A DNA stretch of 64,000 bases from CAKZLS01 sp963771545. GTDB taxonomy: Bacteria; Pseudomonadota; Alphaproteobacteria; Rhodospirillales; Defluviicoccaceae. The position numbers and the translations under genes were made by a program. The stretch covers positions 1,674,001-1,738,000 of the forward strand of contig CAVYTX010000002.1 of NCBI GenBank assembly GCA_963771545.1, in the 5' to 3' direction. Shown piece by piece: positions 17,369 through 26,359 of this stretch (the stretch's first letter is position 1; each line of letters opens with the position of its first letter). The notes under the pieces were generated by a model. It was not told the DNA's origin and did not search any database. It saw only the letters and a list, made by a program, of their open reading frames with translations.

Positions 17369-18513
17369 TTGCCGGGATTGTCCTGCTCGCCGGCTTCGTC
17401 TGTATCGTCTGGCTCGTTTTCTTCAAGTTCAAATGGCTGAAGTTCAACATCGCATGGGGCGTCGTCTCGCTCTTCTTCGGACTGCATCTGCTCCTCATCT
17501 TCATGATCGGCCTGCGTTTTGTCGCGCCGTATTCGACGGACGCCAAGGTCATCCAGCATACGATCCAGTTGATCCCGCGCCTACCCGAGCCGACGCTGGT
17601 CACTGCGGTGCTGGTCGAGCCGAACGTCCCCGTCAAAAAGGGGCAGCCGCTGTTCCAGTTCGACCGCGGCCAGTATGAGCACAAGGTGCGGCAGCTCGAA
17701 GCCGCGCTCGCCGCGGCCGACCAGAACGTTCTCGAGCTCAAGGCGTCAGTTGCTGTTGCCGAGGCCGAGGTGGACGTAGCTAAAGCTTCGCTCGGCCGCG
17801 CCCAGACGGATCTTGCGGAATTCGCGGCAGCGGGCCAGGCGGTCGCACAGCTTCAAGTCGCGAATCGACGGCAACGTGTTCGCGAAGCTCAGGCAGAGCT
17901 CGTGCGGGCCGAAGCCTCGGTCAGGCTAGCCAAGCTTCGCTATGAGTCGAATATTGGCGGCGTCAACACGGCGGTCGCTGGCGTCGAGGCCGAACTCGCT
18001 CAGGCGCGCTTTTACCTCGACAACACGACCATGGTGGCGCCCGAGGACGGATACATCATCAACCTGCAGGTCCGTCCGGGGATGGTAGCCGGTATTGTCC
18101 GAATAGGCGCGATCGCGTCGCTCGTCTGCGACGCGGATCGCTACTTGCTTGCCACATTCTATCAGGAGAACCTGAAGTACGTGAAGCCAGAGCAACCGGT
18201 GGAAGTAGCGATCGACCTCTATCCAGGGCAGATCTTCCCAGGCAAGGTGCAGGCGATCTGGCGGGGGAGCGGCGCGGGGCAGTTGCTGCCGAGCGGCACG
18301 CTTCCTGATTGGAAGCCGGTTCCGACCGTGGATCCGCAGGGACAGTTCGCGGTCGCGATCCATATCGACGTTGCGGATCAGTCCAATTTCCCCATCGGCG
18401 CTCAGGGCCGTGCAACGATCTATACCAATCCCAAGAGCGGGTTTGTCATCCTGCGCAAGATCGGTATTCGTGCATACACATGGTTCAACTGGCTTTATCC
18501 ATTCTCCGGTTGA
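17365..18513 (+). CDS. HlyD-family membrane fusion protein (YiaV-like)
   Basis: A 382-residue periplasmic adaptor. Two N-terminal hydrophobic segments (about 2-21 and 32-53) precede a biotinyl-lipoyl half-motif (VTAVLVEPNVPVKKGQPLF), then a long coiled-coil hairpin (about residues 100-205, Ala/Glu/Gln-rich), the second lipoyl half (MVAPEDGYIINLQVRPGM) and a beta-barrel domain. Such adaptors link inner-membrane transporters to outer-membrane channels. No inner-membrane efflux pump is encoded beside it, only the DUF3302 protein. Start and DUF3302 stop share ATGA. Confidence 0.9.
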   Translation: MIAGIVLLAGFVCIVWLVFFKFKWLKFNIAWGVVSLFFGLHLLLIFMIGLRFVAPYSTDAKVIQHTIQLIPRLPEPTLVTAVLVEPNVPVKKGQPLFQFDRGQYEHKVRQLEAALAAADQNVLELKASVAVAEAEVDVAKASLGRAQTDLAEFAAAGQAVAQLQVANRRQRVREAQAELVRAEASVRLAKLRYESNIGGVNTAVAGVEAELAQARFYLDNTTMVAPEDGYIINLQVRPGMVAGIVRIGAIASLVCDADRYLLATFYQENLKYVKPEQPVEVAIDLYPGQIFPGKVQAIWRGSGAGQLLPSGTLPDWKPVPTVDPQGQFAVAIHIDVADQSNFPIGAQGRATIYTNPKSGFVILRKIGIRAYTWFNWLYPFSG

Positions 18514-18720
18514 CGGACGGCCGGGCAGTCGCGTTGCCGCTTACGGGAATCGGGATGGCCGGCTTCGCGCCCGAGCCACCCGCGTTCCAGATCCGCGTGA
18601 CGGAACGCAAGGGGATTGACCCTGTCCTAGAGAGTGTGGTTTGTGGAGTCCCAACGGAAGCATTGGTGGGCCACCCTCGGTGGCGGACTTTCCGGTTACG
18701 CGCCAAAACGAAGTGAGCCG

Positions 18721-20364
18721 ATGCAAAACATGACCTCGCGCAGGATAGTTATCCTTGGTGGCGGATTTGGCGGCGTTTTCGCGGCCAAGCATCTCCAGGC
18801 TCGCGGCGGCGGCGACGTGCAAATCGAGTTGATCAGCCGCGACAACTTTTTCGTGTTCCAGCCGTTGCTGTCCGAGGTGGCCGGCGGCAGCATTCAGCCG
18901 GCGGATTCGGTGAGTCCGCTGCGCCAATTCCTGCCCGGCGTCGCGGTTCGCGTCGCGGAGATCCGCAAGGTCGACTTTAAGGCCAAGGCGGTTCACGTGT
19001 CCGTCGGACGCGGCAACGAGATCACGACCGTTCCCTACGATCAGTTGGTGATCGCTCTTGGCCAGGTGGTCGATCTCAGCCGGACGCCGGGCCTCGCCGA
19101 TCGCGCCTTCGTCATGAAGGACGTGATGGATGCCTTTCGCATCCGAAATCATGTGCTTCAGTGCCTCGAGGACGCGGACGCCGAGGCGGACCCGGGACGC
19201 AAGTCGCGGCTCCTGACCATCGTCGCCGTGGGCGGCGGGTTCACGGGCGTCGAGGCCATTGGCGAAATTCAGGACTTGATCCGCAATTCACTGAAATTCT
19301 ACCGCAATATTGGGGCCGACGAGATCCGGATCGTCCTCATCCAGCACGGCGACCGCATTCTGCCGGAGTTGCCCCAGCATCTCGCCGAGTACGCGGCCGA
19401 CAAGCTAAAGCGACGCGGGATCGAGATTCTGTTGAACACGGGAGTTAAGAGCGCGACCTTGACCGGTGTCGAGACCGATGGCGGCGATGTCATCGACGCG
19501 GAAACGATCATCGCGGCCATCGGCAACGCGCCATCGCCGCTCACGCGGTCTCTGCCGGTCCCGATGGAGCGCGGCAAGATCGTCGTCGATCGGTGTCTCA
19601 GGGTCCCGGGCTTCGATGATGTCTGGGCGCTGGGAGACAATGCCCGCATTCCTCTTGGAGATCCGGGCGACCCCAATGTAACCTACGCGCCCCCGCTCGC
19701 TCAGTTCGCGGTCCGGGAAGCGAAGGTGCTGGCCCAAAACATCCTCGCCCATCTGAAGGGCGGGACACCGAAGCCATTCGAGTATCGCTCCCTCGGAACC
19801 ATGGCGTCCCTCGGCGGCCGAACCGGGGTGGCCGACATCCTCGGCGTAAAGATTACCGGATTTCTGGCGTGGGCCGCCTGGCGGGCGTTTTATCTGAGCC
19901 TTCTCCCCAGTATCAGGACCCGAATCCGGGTGGCCATGGACTGGACGCTCGACCTCATCATCAGCCGCAGTATCGCCCAGATTCGCGCGACCCAGGCGGC
20001 CAGCCGTTATATCCAGTTTTTCCCGGGCGATCTGGTCATCGAACCGGGTGTCGATCCCGGCGGGCTCTATGTGGTGATCTCGGGCGCGTTCGACAGCGAG
20101 ACCCCGGCCGCATCCGGCGCCGATGGGGCTACCGCTTCCCGCAAACTCGGTTCGGGCGATTGTTTCGGCATGCCGCTCGGCGGCGAAAGCGCCCCGAACC
20201 AGGAGAGGGTGACGGCACGTGAAAACTCGACGGTTTACTTCGTCGAAAAGAGCGACCTGAAGCGTCTCGCCTTGGTGTCTTCGCTCATGGGTCACGGTGA
20301 CGAATCCAAGGCGCCGGCCCCATTGGACGCCCAAGGTCAACCGGGCTCGGGCGCCCCATCTTGA
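18721..20364 (+). CDS. ndh: type II NADH dehydrogenase with extra C-terminal CNBD-like domain
   Basis: 547 residues. Rossmann motifs: RIVILGGGFGGVFAAKHLQ (FAD) and TIVAVGGGFTGVEAIGEI (NADH). PLLSEVAGG, WALGDNA and the amphipathic membrane-binding segment near residue 380-410 are typical of NDH-2, which passes electrons from NADH to quinone without pumping protons. Usual length is 400-440; here about 110 residues are added (from about residue 425), with IQFFPGDLVIEPGVDPGGLY resembling a cyclic-nucleotide-binding beta-roll. Start is ATG 18721 or the ATG nine bases on. The gene overlaps the next one by four bases. Another copy of its 5' end lies at 16,738-16,890. Confidence 0.92.
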   Translation: MQNMTSRRIVILGGGFGGVFAAKHLQARGGGDVQIELISRDNFFVFQPLLSEVAGGSIQPADSVSPLRQFLPGVAVRVAEIRKVDFKAKAVHVSVGRGNEITTVPYDQLVIALGQVVDLSRTPGLADRAFVMKDVMDAFRIRNHVLQCLEDADAEADPGRKSRLLTIVAVGGGFTGVEAIGEIQDLIRNSLKFYRNIGADEIRIVLIQHGDRILPELPQHLAEYAADKLKRRGIEILLNTGVKSATLTGVETDGGDVIDAETIIAAIGNAPSPLTRSLPVPMERGKIVVDRCLRVPGFDDVWALGDNARIPLGDPGDPNVTYAPPLAQFAVREAKVLAQNILAHLKGGTPKPFEYRSLGTMASLGGRTGVADILGVKITGFLAWAAWRAFYLSLLPSIRTRIRVAMDWTLDLIISRSIAQIRATQAASRYIQFFPGDLVIEPGVDPGGLYVVISGAFDSETPAASGADGATASRKLGSGDCFGMPLGGESAPNQERVTARENSTVYFVEKSDLKRLALVSSLMGHGDESKAPAPLDAQGQPGSGAPS

Positions 20365-21347
20365 GCGCGCGAGCCAAGTTGGCCGAGGCGGAGGCCGGAA
20401 TTCGCTCGGCGGCGTTCCGCGACTGGGATGCACATTGGATCGAGCACGGCCCGTTGACCCTGGTCCTGGTCCCGCAGGTCGGCGGGCGGATCATGAGCGT
20501 CTTGTGGAAAGGCCGGGAGCTGTCGTTCGTCAATCCCGAGTGCCAGGGGCGCGTCCTCGACATCGCTTCCGTCGCCGACGTTCATCAAGCGAAGCGGCAT
20601 TTCGGTTTTGTCCTCTGGGGTGGTGACAAGACCTGGCTCGCGCCCCAGGATCGGTGGACGGACGGCGATCCGTTTCTGGACCTGGATAGCGGCGCCTATG
20701 AGATGTCGGTGGACCCGGCGAGCGGCGCGGTCACCATGCTGAGCCCCGTCTGCCGCGAAACCGGCGTGCGGATCGAGCGGACCGTCACCATGGGCACGAA
20801 CCCAGGAACGTGGACCGTCGCGAGCAGGTTGATCAACGCCTCGGATCACGTGATCGTTTGGGCGCCGTGGGACGTGGACATGATGCTCCGCCCGGCCACG
20901 GTATTCCTGCCGACGAGCCCGCACTCGGCCTTTCCCCAAGGGGTCCGGACCTTCGACAACGAAGGTGTGTCCACTTCCGTTCGCGACGACGTCATGCGCT
21001 TCGTCGACGGCGTCGCGATCGTTTCCTGCCGGGACGCCACCAAGTTCAAGTACGGCGTCGACGCGGACCGGGGCCGAATTCTGGCGGTGCTCGAACCTGA
21101 CGGGAAGGGACTGGTCGGCTACCGCAAGTCCGTCCCCACCTATCATCCACGGCCCTATGGCCACGGGTGCGTCCTCGAAATCTTCAACTCTTCGATTTAT
21201 CCATACATCGAGATGGAGGTGCATGGCCCCGTCGTCTCCCTGCAGCCGGGCGAAAGTTTCACACTGAAGGTGGACTCGGCCCTCTTCGACCTCGCTGTCA
21301 TGCCGAGCACTTCGGCATCTATACGAGAGGGGCTTGGGATCGAATGA
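20361..21347 (+). CDS. DUF4380 aldose-epimerase-like protein
   Basis: 328 residues starting at a TTG that overlaps the ndh stop (TTGA). Beta-rich; motifs LVLVPQVGGRIMSVLWKGRE, HFGFVLWGGDKTWLAPQD and WAPWDVDMM match the DUF4380 proteins of the galactose mutarotase-like superfamily. These bind hexose-like sugars and may interconvert anomers. Its position between ndh and a GH63-like glucosidase in an overlapping operon supports a role in handling released glucose. No catalytic assignment is safe. Confidence 0.82.
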   Translation: MSARAKLAEAEAGIRSAAFRDWDAHWIEHGPLTLVLVPQVGGRIMSVLWKGRELSFVNPECQGRVLDIASVADVHQAKRHFGFVLWGGDKTWLAPQDRWTDGDPFLDLDSGAYEMSVDPASGAVTMLSPVCRETGVRIERTVTMGTNPGTWTVASRLINASDHVIVWAPWDVDMMLRPATVFLPTSPHSAFPQGVRTFDNEGVSTSVRDDVMRFVDGVAIVSCRDATKFKYGVDADRGRILAVLEPDGKGLVGYRKSVPTYHPRPYGHGCVLEIFNSSIYPYIEMEVHGPVVSLQPGESFTLKVDSALFDLAVMPSTSASIREGLGIE

Positions 21348-23992
21348 GCACGGACGATCGCGAAATCCTTCGTCTCCGGGACGCGGACGCGGGCAAGAAA
21401 CCCTGGCGGCGCTGGGGCCCGTACCTCAGCGAGCGGCAATGGGGGACGGTGCGCGAGGACTACAGCGCGGATGGCAATGCCTGGGCCTATCTACCGCACG
21501 ACGAGGTGCGGTCGCGGGCCTACCGTTGGGGGGAAGACGGCATCGGGGGGTTCTGCGACAACTCGCAAATCCTCTGTCTAGGCGTCGCCCTTTGGAACGG
21601 CAACGATCCGATCCTGAAGGAGCGGCTGTTCGGCCTGACCAACGCCGAGGGCAATCACGGCGAAGACGTCAAGGAGCTCTACTATTACCTCGACGCGGCG
21701 CCGACCTCCAGCTACGCGCGGATGCTGTACAAGTATCCGCACGCGGCCTTTCCGTACGAACGGCTGATCGAGGAGAATGGCCGGCGCGGCAAGCAGCAGC
21801 CGGAATTCGAGCTGATCGACACCGGATTGTTCGATGAGGACAAGTATTTCGATGTGGACATCGAATACGCCAAGGCGGACGTCGATGACATTTTAATGCG
21901 GATCACGGTGACCAACCGGGGATCGGACGCCGCGCGTCTGCATGTGCTGCCGCATGTCTGGTTTCGCAATACGTGGGACTGGTTCGAGGACGCCAAGAAA
22001 CCGACCCTTACGGCCGTGGACAACGGTGCGATCCGTATTGAGCACGAAACGCTGGGCGGCTTCACCGTTCAGTACGAAGCACCCGAGGACCTGTTGTTCT
22101 GCGACAACGAAACCAACACCCCGAAGGTGTTCGGCGCGACCGGCGCCCACGGCTACTTCAAGGATGCGTTTCACGAATATGTGGTCAACGGTAACAGGGA
22201 CGCGGTGAACCCCGGCAAAACCGGGACCAAGGCCGCCGGCGTCTACGCGCCCGTCGTGCCGGCGGGTGAGAGCGTGGTTATTCGGGTTCGGCTCGGACCC
22301 GACGGACCCAATGCCGGCGCTTTCACGGATTTCGATGAGGTTTTTCGATGTCGTTTGAGCGAGACCAACTCCTTTTACGCAAACCTGCAACGCAACATCC
22401 CGGACGAAGACGCCCGGCGGGTGCAACGCCAGGCCTTCGCGGGAATGTTGTGGTCGAAGCAGTACTATTACTACGACGTCCGACAGTGGCTGGACGGTGA
22501 TCCCGGCCAGTCAGCGCCGCCGGAAAGTCGCACCTCCGGCCGGAACAATGACTGGTTCCATTTCTACGCCGCCGATGTCGTCTCCATGCCGGACACATGG
22601 GAATATCCCTGGTTCGCGGCCTGGGACTGGGCCTTCCACCTGGTGACAATGGCGCTGATCGATTCCCGTTTCGCCAAGGATCAGCTCATCCTGCTGTGCC
22701 AAGTCTGGTACATGCACCCGAACGGCCAACTACCGGCGTATGAGTGGAATTTCAGCGACGTCAACCCGCCCGTGCACGCCTGGGCGGCTCTGCGCATTTA
22801 CGAAATGGACAAGCGGCGCAATGGCGGCACGGGCGACCGCGAATTTCTCGAACGCGTGTTCATCAAGCTTTTGCTCAATTTCACGTGGTGGGTGAACCGC
22901 AAGGACCCGTCGGGGCGCAACGTCTTCCAAGGCGGTTTCCTCGGCCTCGATAACATCGGTTGTTTCGACCGCTCGGAGCCGCCGCCGGTGGATGGCACCC
23001 TCACCCAGTCGGACGGCACGTCTTGGATGGCGATGTACTGCCTCAACATGCTGCGGATCGCGCTCGAGCTGGCGCGGGAAGATCACGATTACGAAGACAT
23101 CGCCACCAAGTTCGGCGAGCATTTTCTCTTGATCGGCGGCGCGATGACCAACCTCGGCGGCGAGGGCGTGGGGCTGTGGGATGATCAGGACAATTTCTAT
23201 TACGATTGGCTGATCCCCACATCGGGCGAAATGTTTCCGCTCAGGCTCCATTCGATGGTGGGGCTGATCCCGCTGTTCGCGGTCGAGGTGCTCGACGAAG
23301 ACCTGCTCACGGGTGCTCCGGAGTTTACCCGGCGCTTGACGTGGTATCTCAATCATCGTCCGCAACTCGCGAAACTGGTGGCGCGCCCGGAAAAGCCCGG
23401 CGCCGGAAACAGGCGGCTGATCGCGGTCGCGCGCGCGTTCCGCATGAAGCGCGTAATCGAACGCATGCTGGACGAAAGCGAATTTCTCTCCCCCCATGGC
23501 GTGCGCGCGGTTTCGCGCTACCACCTCGATCATCCGTACACGTTCGAATACGGCGGCTACCGGTCCGAGGTGCAATACGTGCCGGCGGATTCCGACAGCG
23601 GCTTGTTCGGAGGCAATTCCAATTGGCGGGGACCGGTCTGGATGCCGGTCAACTATCTGATCATCGAGAGCCTTTGCAAGTATGCGTCGTTCTATGGCGA
23701 TGACTTCCGCGTCGAGTGCCCAAAGGGCTCCGGCACGCTCATGTCGCTGGGCGAGGTGGCGGATGAGTTGCGCAAGCGCCTGACGGGCTTGTTCCTGCGC
23801 GACGCCAACGGCCGCCGGCCGGTGTTCAATGGATATGAAAAAATGCAGACAGACCCGCACTTCAAGGATTACGTTTTGTTCCATGAGTATTTCGACGGCG
23901 ACGATGGCCGTGGCGTCGGCGCCTCGCACCAGACCGGATGGACCGGTCTTGTCGCCAACCTGATCGACGAACTTTACGCGGGCAGCGGCTAA
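21344..23992 (+). CDS. GH63-like (MGH1-type) glucosidase
   Basis: 882 residues from ATG 21344, which overlaps the preceding stop (ATGA). The N-terminal beta-domain has YLSERQWGTVREDYSADG and GDVKELYYYLDA-like segments. The (alpha/alpha)6 catalytic part has FAAWDWAFHLVTMALID, AYEWNFSDVNPPVHAWA and the GH63 hallmark NSNWRGPVWMPVNYLI. Bacterial homologues of this size are annotated as glucosidases or mannosyl/glucosylglycerate hydrolases and are cytoplasmic; no signal peptide is seen. In this operon glucose released by it could feed the SDR and GMC dehydrogenases downstream. Confidence 0.9.
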   Translation: MSTDDREILRLRDADAGKKPWRRWGPYLSERQWGTVREDYSADGNAWAYLPHDEVRSRAYRWGEDGIGGFCDNSQILCLGVALWNGNDPILKERLFGLTNAEGNHGEDVKELYYYLDAAPTSSYARMLYKYPHAAFPYERLIEENGRRGKQQPEFELIDTGLFDEDKYFDVDIEYAKADVDDILMRITVTNRGSDAARLHVLPHVWFRNTWDWFEDAKKPTLTAVDNGAIRIEHETLGGFTVQYEAPEDLLFCDNETNTPKVFGATGAHGYFKDAFHEYVVNGNRDAVNPGKTGTKAAGVYAPVVPAGESVVIRVRLGPDGPNAGAFTDFDEVFRCRLSETNSFYANLQRNIPDEDARRVQRQAFAGMLWSKQYYYYDVRQWLDGDPGQSAPPESRTSGRNNDWFHFYAADVVSMPDTWEYPWFAAWDWAFHLVTMALIDSRFAKDQLILLCQVWYMHPNGQLPAYEWNFSDVNPPVHAWAALRIYEMDKRRNGGTGDREFLERVFIKLLLNFTWWVNRKDPSGRNVFQGGFLGLDNIGCFDRSEPPPVDGTLTQSDGTSWMAMYCLNMLRIALELAREDHDYEDIATKFGEHFLLIGGAMTNLGGEGVGLWDDQDNFYYDWLIPTSGEMFPLRLHSMVGLIPLFAVEVLDEDLLTGAPEFTRRLTWYLNHRPQLAKLVARPEKPGAGNRRLIAVARAFRMKRVIERMLDESEFLSPHGVRAVSRYHLDHPYTFEYGGYRSEVQYVPADSDSGLFGGNSNWRGPVWMPVNYLIIESLCKYASFYGDDFRVECPKGSGTLMSLGEVADELRKRLTGLFLRDANGRRPVFNGYEKMQTDPHFKDYVLFHEYFDGDDGRGVGASHQTGWTGLVANLIDELYAGSG

Positions 23993-24018
23993 TTCCAACG
24001 ATTGCAGGGAGACAAAAA

Positions 24019-24879
24019 GTGCCTACGGAGAAAAACGCTCACGAATTCAACCGCAACCTGCCGGACTACGCGGCGTGTCCGAAGTTGCTCGTAGGCCAGA
24101 AGGCTTTGGTCACCGGCGCGAACTCGGGCATCGGCGAGGCCGTGGCCATCGGCCTGGCGCGGGCTGGGGCGGACGTCATCGTCAATTACGTAACCAACGA
24201 CGCCGCCGCGCAAAAGGTGGTCGAAGCGATCGAAGCCGAGGGAGCCAAGGGGCTCGCCATCGAGGCCGACGTGTCCAAGGAGGCGGAGGTCGAGAATATG
24301 TTCAAGAAGGCCATCGACGCCTTCGGCACCCTGGACATCCTGGTGGCCAACGCGGGATTGCAGAGGGACTCCGCGTTGGTGGACATGACCATGGCGCAAT
24401 GGAACACGGTCCTCGGGATCAATCTGACCGGGCAGTTCCTATGCATCCGCGAGGTCGTGAAGGAATTCCTCCGCCGCGGCGTGCAGAAGGAGGTGTCGGT
24501 CGCCGCCGGCAAGATCATCTGCATGAGCTCGGTGCACGAAGTCATCCCGTGGGCGGGCCACGTCAATTACGCCACGTCCAAGGGCGGCGTTCACATGATG
24601 ATGAAAAGTCTGGCGCAGGAGCTGGCGCCGCACCACATCCGCGTCAACGCGATCGGTCCCGGCGCCATCCGCACGCCCATCAACACCGATGCCTGGAGCA
24701 CGCCCGAGGCCTACGCGGACCTGATGAAGCTGATTCCCTACCGGCGGATCGGCGAGCCCGACGACATCGCCCATGTGGCGGTGTTCCTGGCCTCGGACAT
24801 GGCCGACTACATCAGCGGCACGACCCTGTTCGTCGACGGCGGAATGACCTGCTATCCCGGCTTCGCCACCGGCGGATAG
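24019..24879 (+). CDS. SDR-family oxidoreductase, glucose 1-dehydrogenase-like
   Basis: 286 residues from GTG 24019, which has AGGGAG eight bases upstream. Motifs: cofactor loop TGANSGIGEA, NNAG-like ILVANAG, catalytic Ser in CMSSVHEVIPW and YATSK. The C-terminal FLASDMADYISGTTLFVDGG is typical of glucose 1-dehydrogenase-like SDRs, which use NAD(P). Located 26 bp after the glucosidase and 44 bp before a GMC enzyme. Substrate is inferred from context. Confidence 0.92.
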   Translation: MPTEKNAHEFNRNLPDYAACPKLLVGQKALVTGANSGIGEAVAIGLARAGADVIVNYVTNDAAAQKVVEAIEAEGAKGLAIEADVSKEAEVENMFKKAIDAFGTLDILVANAGLQRDSALVDMTMAQWNTVLGINLTGQFLCIREVVKEFLRRGVQKEVSVAAGKIICMSSVHEVIPWAGHVNYATSKGGVHMMMKSLAQELAPHHIRVNAIGPGAIRTPINTDAWSTPEAYADLMKLIPYRRIGEPDDIAHVAVFLASDMADYISGTTLFVDGGMTCYPGFATGG

Positions 24880-24923
24880 CAATTGCCCGGAAATCGAAGG
24901 CTTGAGAGGAGAGGAGGGATACC

Positions 24924-26351
24924 GTGGCACATGAGCATGACGTCATCATCGTTGGCAGTGGCGCCGGAGGTTCGGCCACGGCCTATCGCCTGATCAAGGG
25001 CGGAAAGCGGGTGCTGGTATTGGAAAAAGGCGGTTTCCTGCCGCGCGACGGCAGCACGCTCGACGTCAAGACTGTGTTTCAATCCGGACGGTTCAAGAAC
25101 AAGCAGCATTGGATCGACGGTCACAACAAGGATTTCGTTCCCGGGGAATTCTACAACGTGGGCGGCAAGACCAAATGGTACGGCGCCGCCCTGCTCCGCT
25201 TTTCACCCCACGAATTCGAGGCCGACGCCGAGCATCAGTGTCTCGCGTGGCCGTTCGGCTACGACGAACTCGCCCCTTACTATGACGAGGCGGAGGCGCT
25301 GTTGCACGTCAACTACTTCGACAACGAACCGGAGCTGCAAACGCTGATCGACAGGATCGTCGAGCACGATCCGGCCTGGCGGACAGAGCCTCTGCCCCTC
25401 GGGCTCAAGAAGGAGATCCTCGACGATCCGGAGGAGGCCAAACACTTCGACGGGTACGCCTCCGCCTGCGGCTACAAATCCGACGCGGAATGGAACTTGA
25501 TCGATCTCATCCGCGACGATCCCAATTTCACGCTGCTCACCGAAACAACCGTGGACGGATTTCTGCACGCCGACGGCGCGCCCGCCGAGATCACCGGCGT
25601 TCGCTGCTCCGACGGCTCGACCTATACGGCCCCGGTGGTGGTGCTCGCGGCGGGCGCGATGACGTCGCCGCGCCTTCTGCAGGACTATTTGGCGACGACG
25701 GGCCTGAGGGAGTCATGGCCGAACGCGGAGCTGGTGGGCGCCTATTTCAAGCTTCATATCAATTCCGCGATCCTCGGGGTGGGGCTGTTTCAACGCCATG
25801 ATGTGCTGCGCAAGACGGCAATTATGTTCAACGACGCGTTTCCGCACAGCACTATCCAGTGCCTCGGATGGATGGACGGCGACATGCTCGCCACCCAGCT
25901 TCCGGCGGCGGTGCCCAAGTTCGCGGTGGACGCCGTCGGCGGACGCGCCATCGGCTTCTTCGCCACCACTGAAGATGGCTCGAGTTCGGAGAACCGCGTC
26001 GTGTCTTCCGGCGACGCGGCCCCGCCGCAACTGGACTACGACCTGGACCGCATCCCGCACGCGCGCGACGAGCATCACGCTCTCATTCGAAACTTCCTAG
26101 GCCGGCTGCTCCGCGCCGGGCTGGTGGGAGCCGAAGAATACTCGGGCCTGGCCGGTACCGCCCATGCCATCGGCACCCTAGTGACCGGCAACGACCCGCG
26201 AACCAGCGTCGTCGACGCTACCGGAAAAGTCCACGGCATGAGCAATCTATACGTGGGCGACGGCAGCGTTCTCGCGCGCACCAGCCGGGTCAATCCGGCC
26301 CTGACAATCTATGCCTGGGGCCTGCGCCTCGGAGACCATCTGGCCCGCTGA
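24924..26351 (+). CDS. GMC-family FAD oxidoreductase
   Basis: 475 residues from GTG 24924 with GAGGAGGGA upstream. The FAD motif is VGSGAGGSATAYRL, followed by YNVGGKTKWYGAALLRF. The C-terminal block DGSVLARTSRVNPALTIYAWG matches GMC_oxred_C. The family oxidises sugars, alcohols or sugar acids and often passes electrons to a quinone or cytochrome. Lacks a signal peptide. Last gene of the ndh-DUF4380-GH63-SDR-GMC run; it converges on the alcohol dehydrogenase gene with eight bases between stops. Confidence 0.93.
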   Translation: MAHEHDVIIVGSGAGGSATAYRLIKGGKRVLVLEKGGFLPRDGSTLDVKTVFQSGRFKNKQHWIDGHNKDFVPGEFYNVGGKTKWYGAALLRFSPHEFEADAEHQCLAWPFGYDELAPYYDEAEALLHVNYFDNEPELQTLIDRIVEHDPAWRTEPLPLGLKKEILDDPEEAKHFDGYASACGYKSDAEWNLIDLIRDDPNFTLLTETTVDGFLHADGAPAEITGVRCSDGSTYTAPVVVLAAGAMTSPRLLQDYLATTGLRESWPNAELVGAYFKLHINSAILGVGLFQRHDVLRKTAIMFNDAFPHSTIQCLGWMDGDMLATQLPAAVPKFAVDAVGGRAIGFFATTEDGSSSENRVVSSGDAAPPQLDYDLDRIPHARDEHHALIRNFLGRLLRAGLVGAEEYSGLAGTAHAIGTLVTGNDPRTSVVDATGKVHGMSNLYVGDGSVLARTSRVNPALTIYAWGLRLGDHLAR

Positions 26352-26359
26352 TTTCCGCG

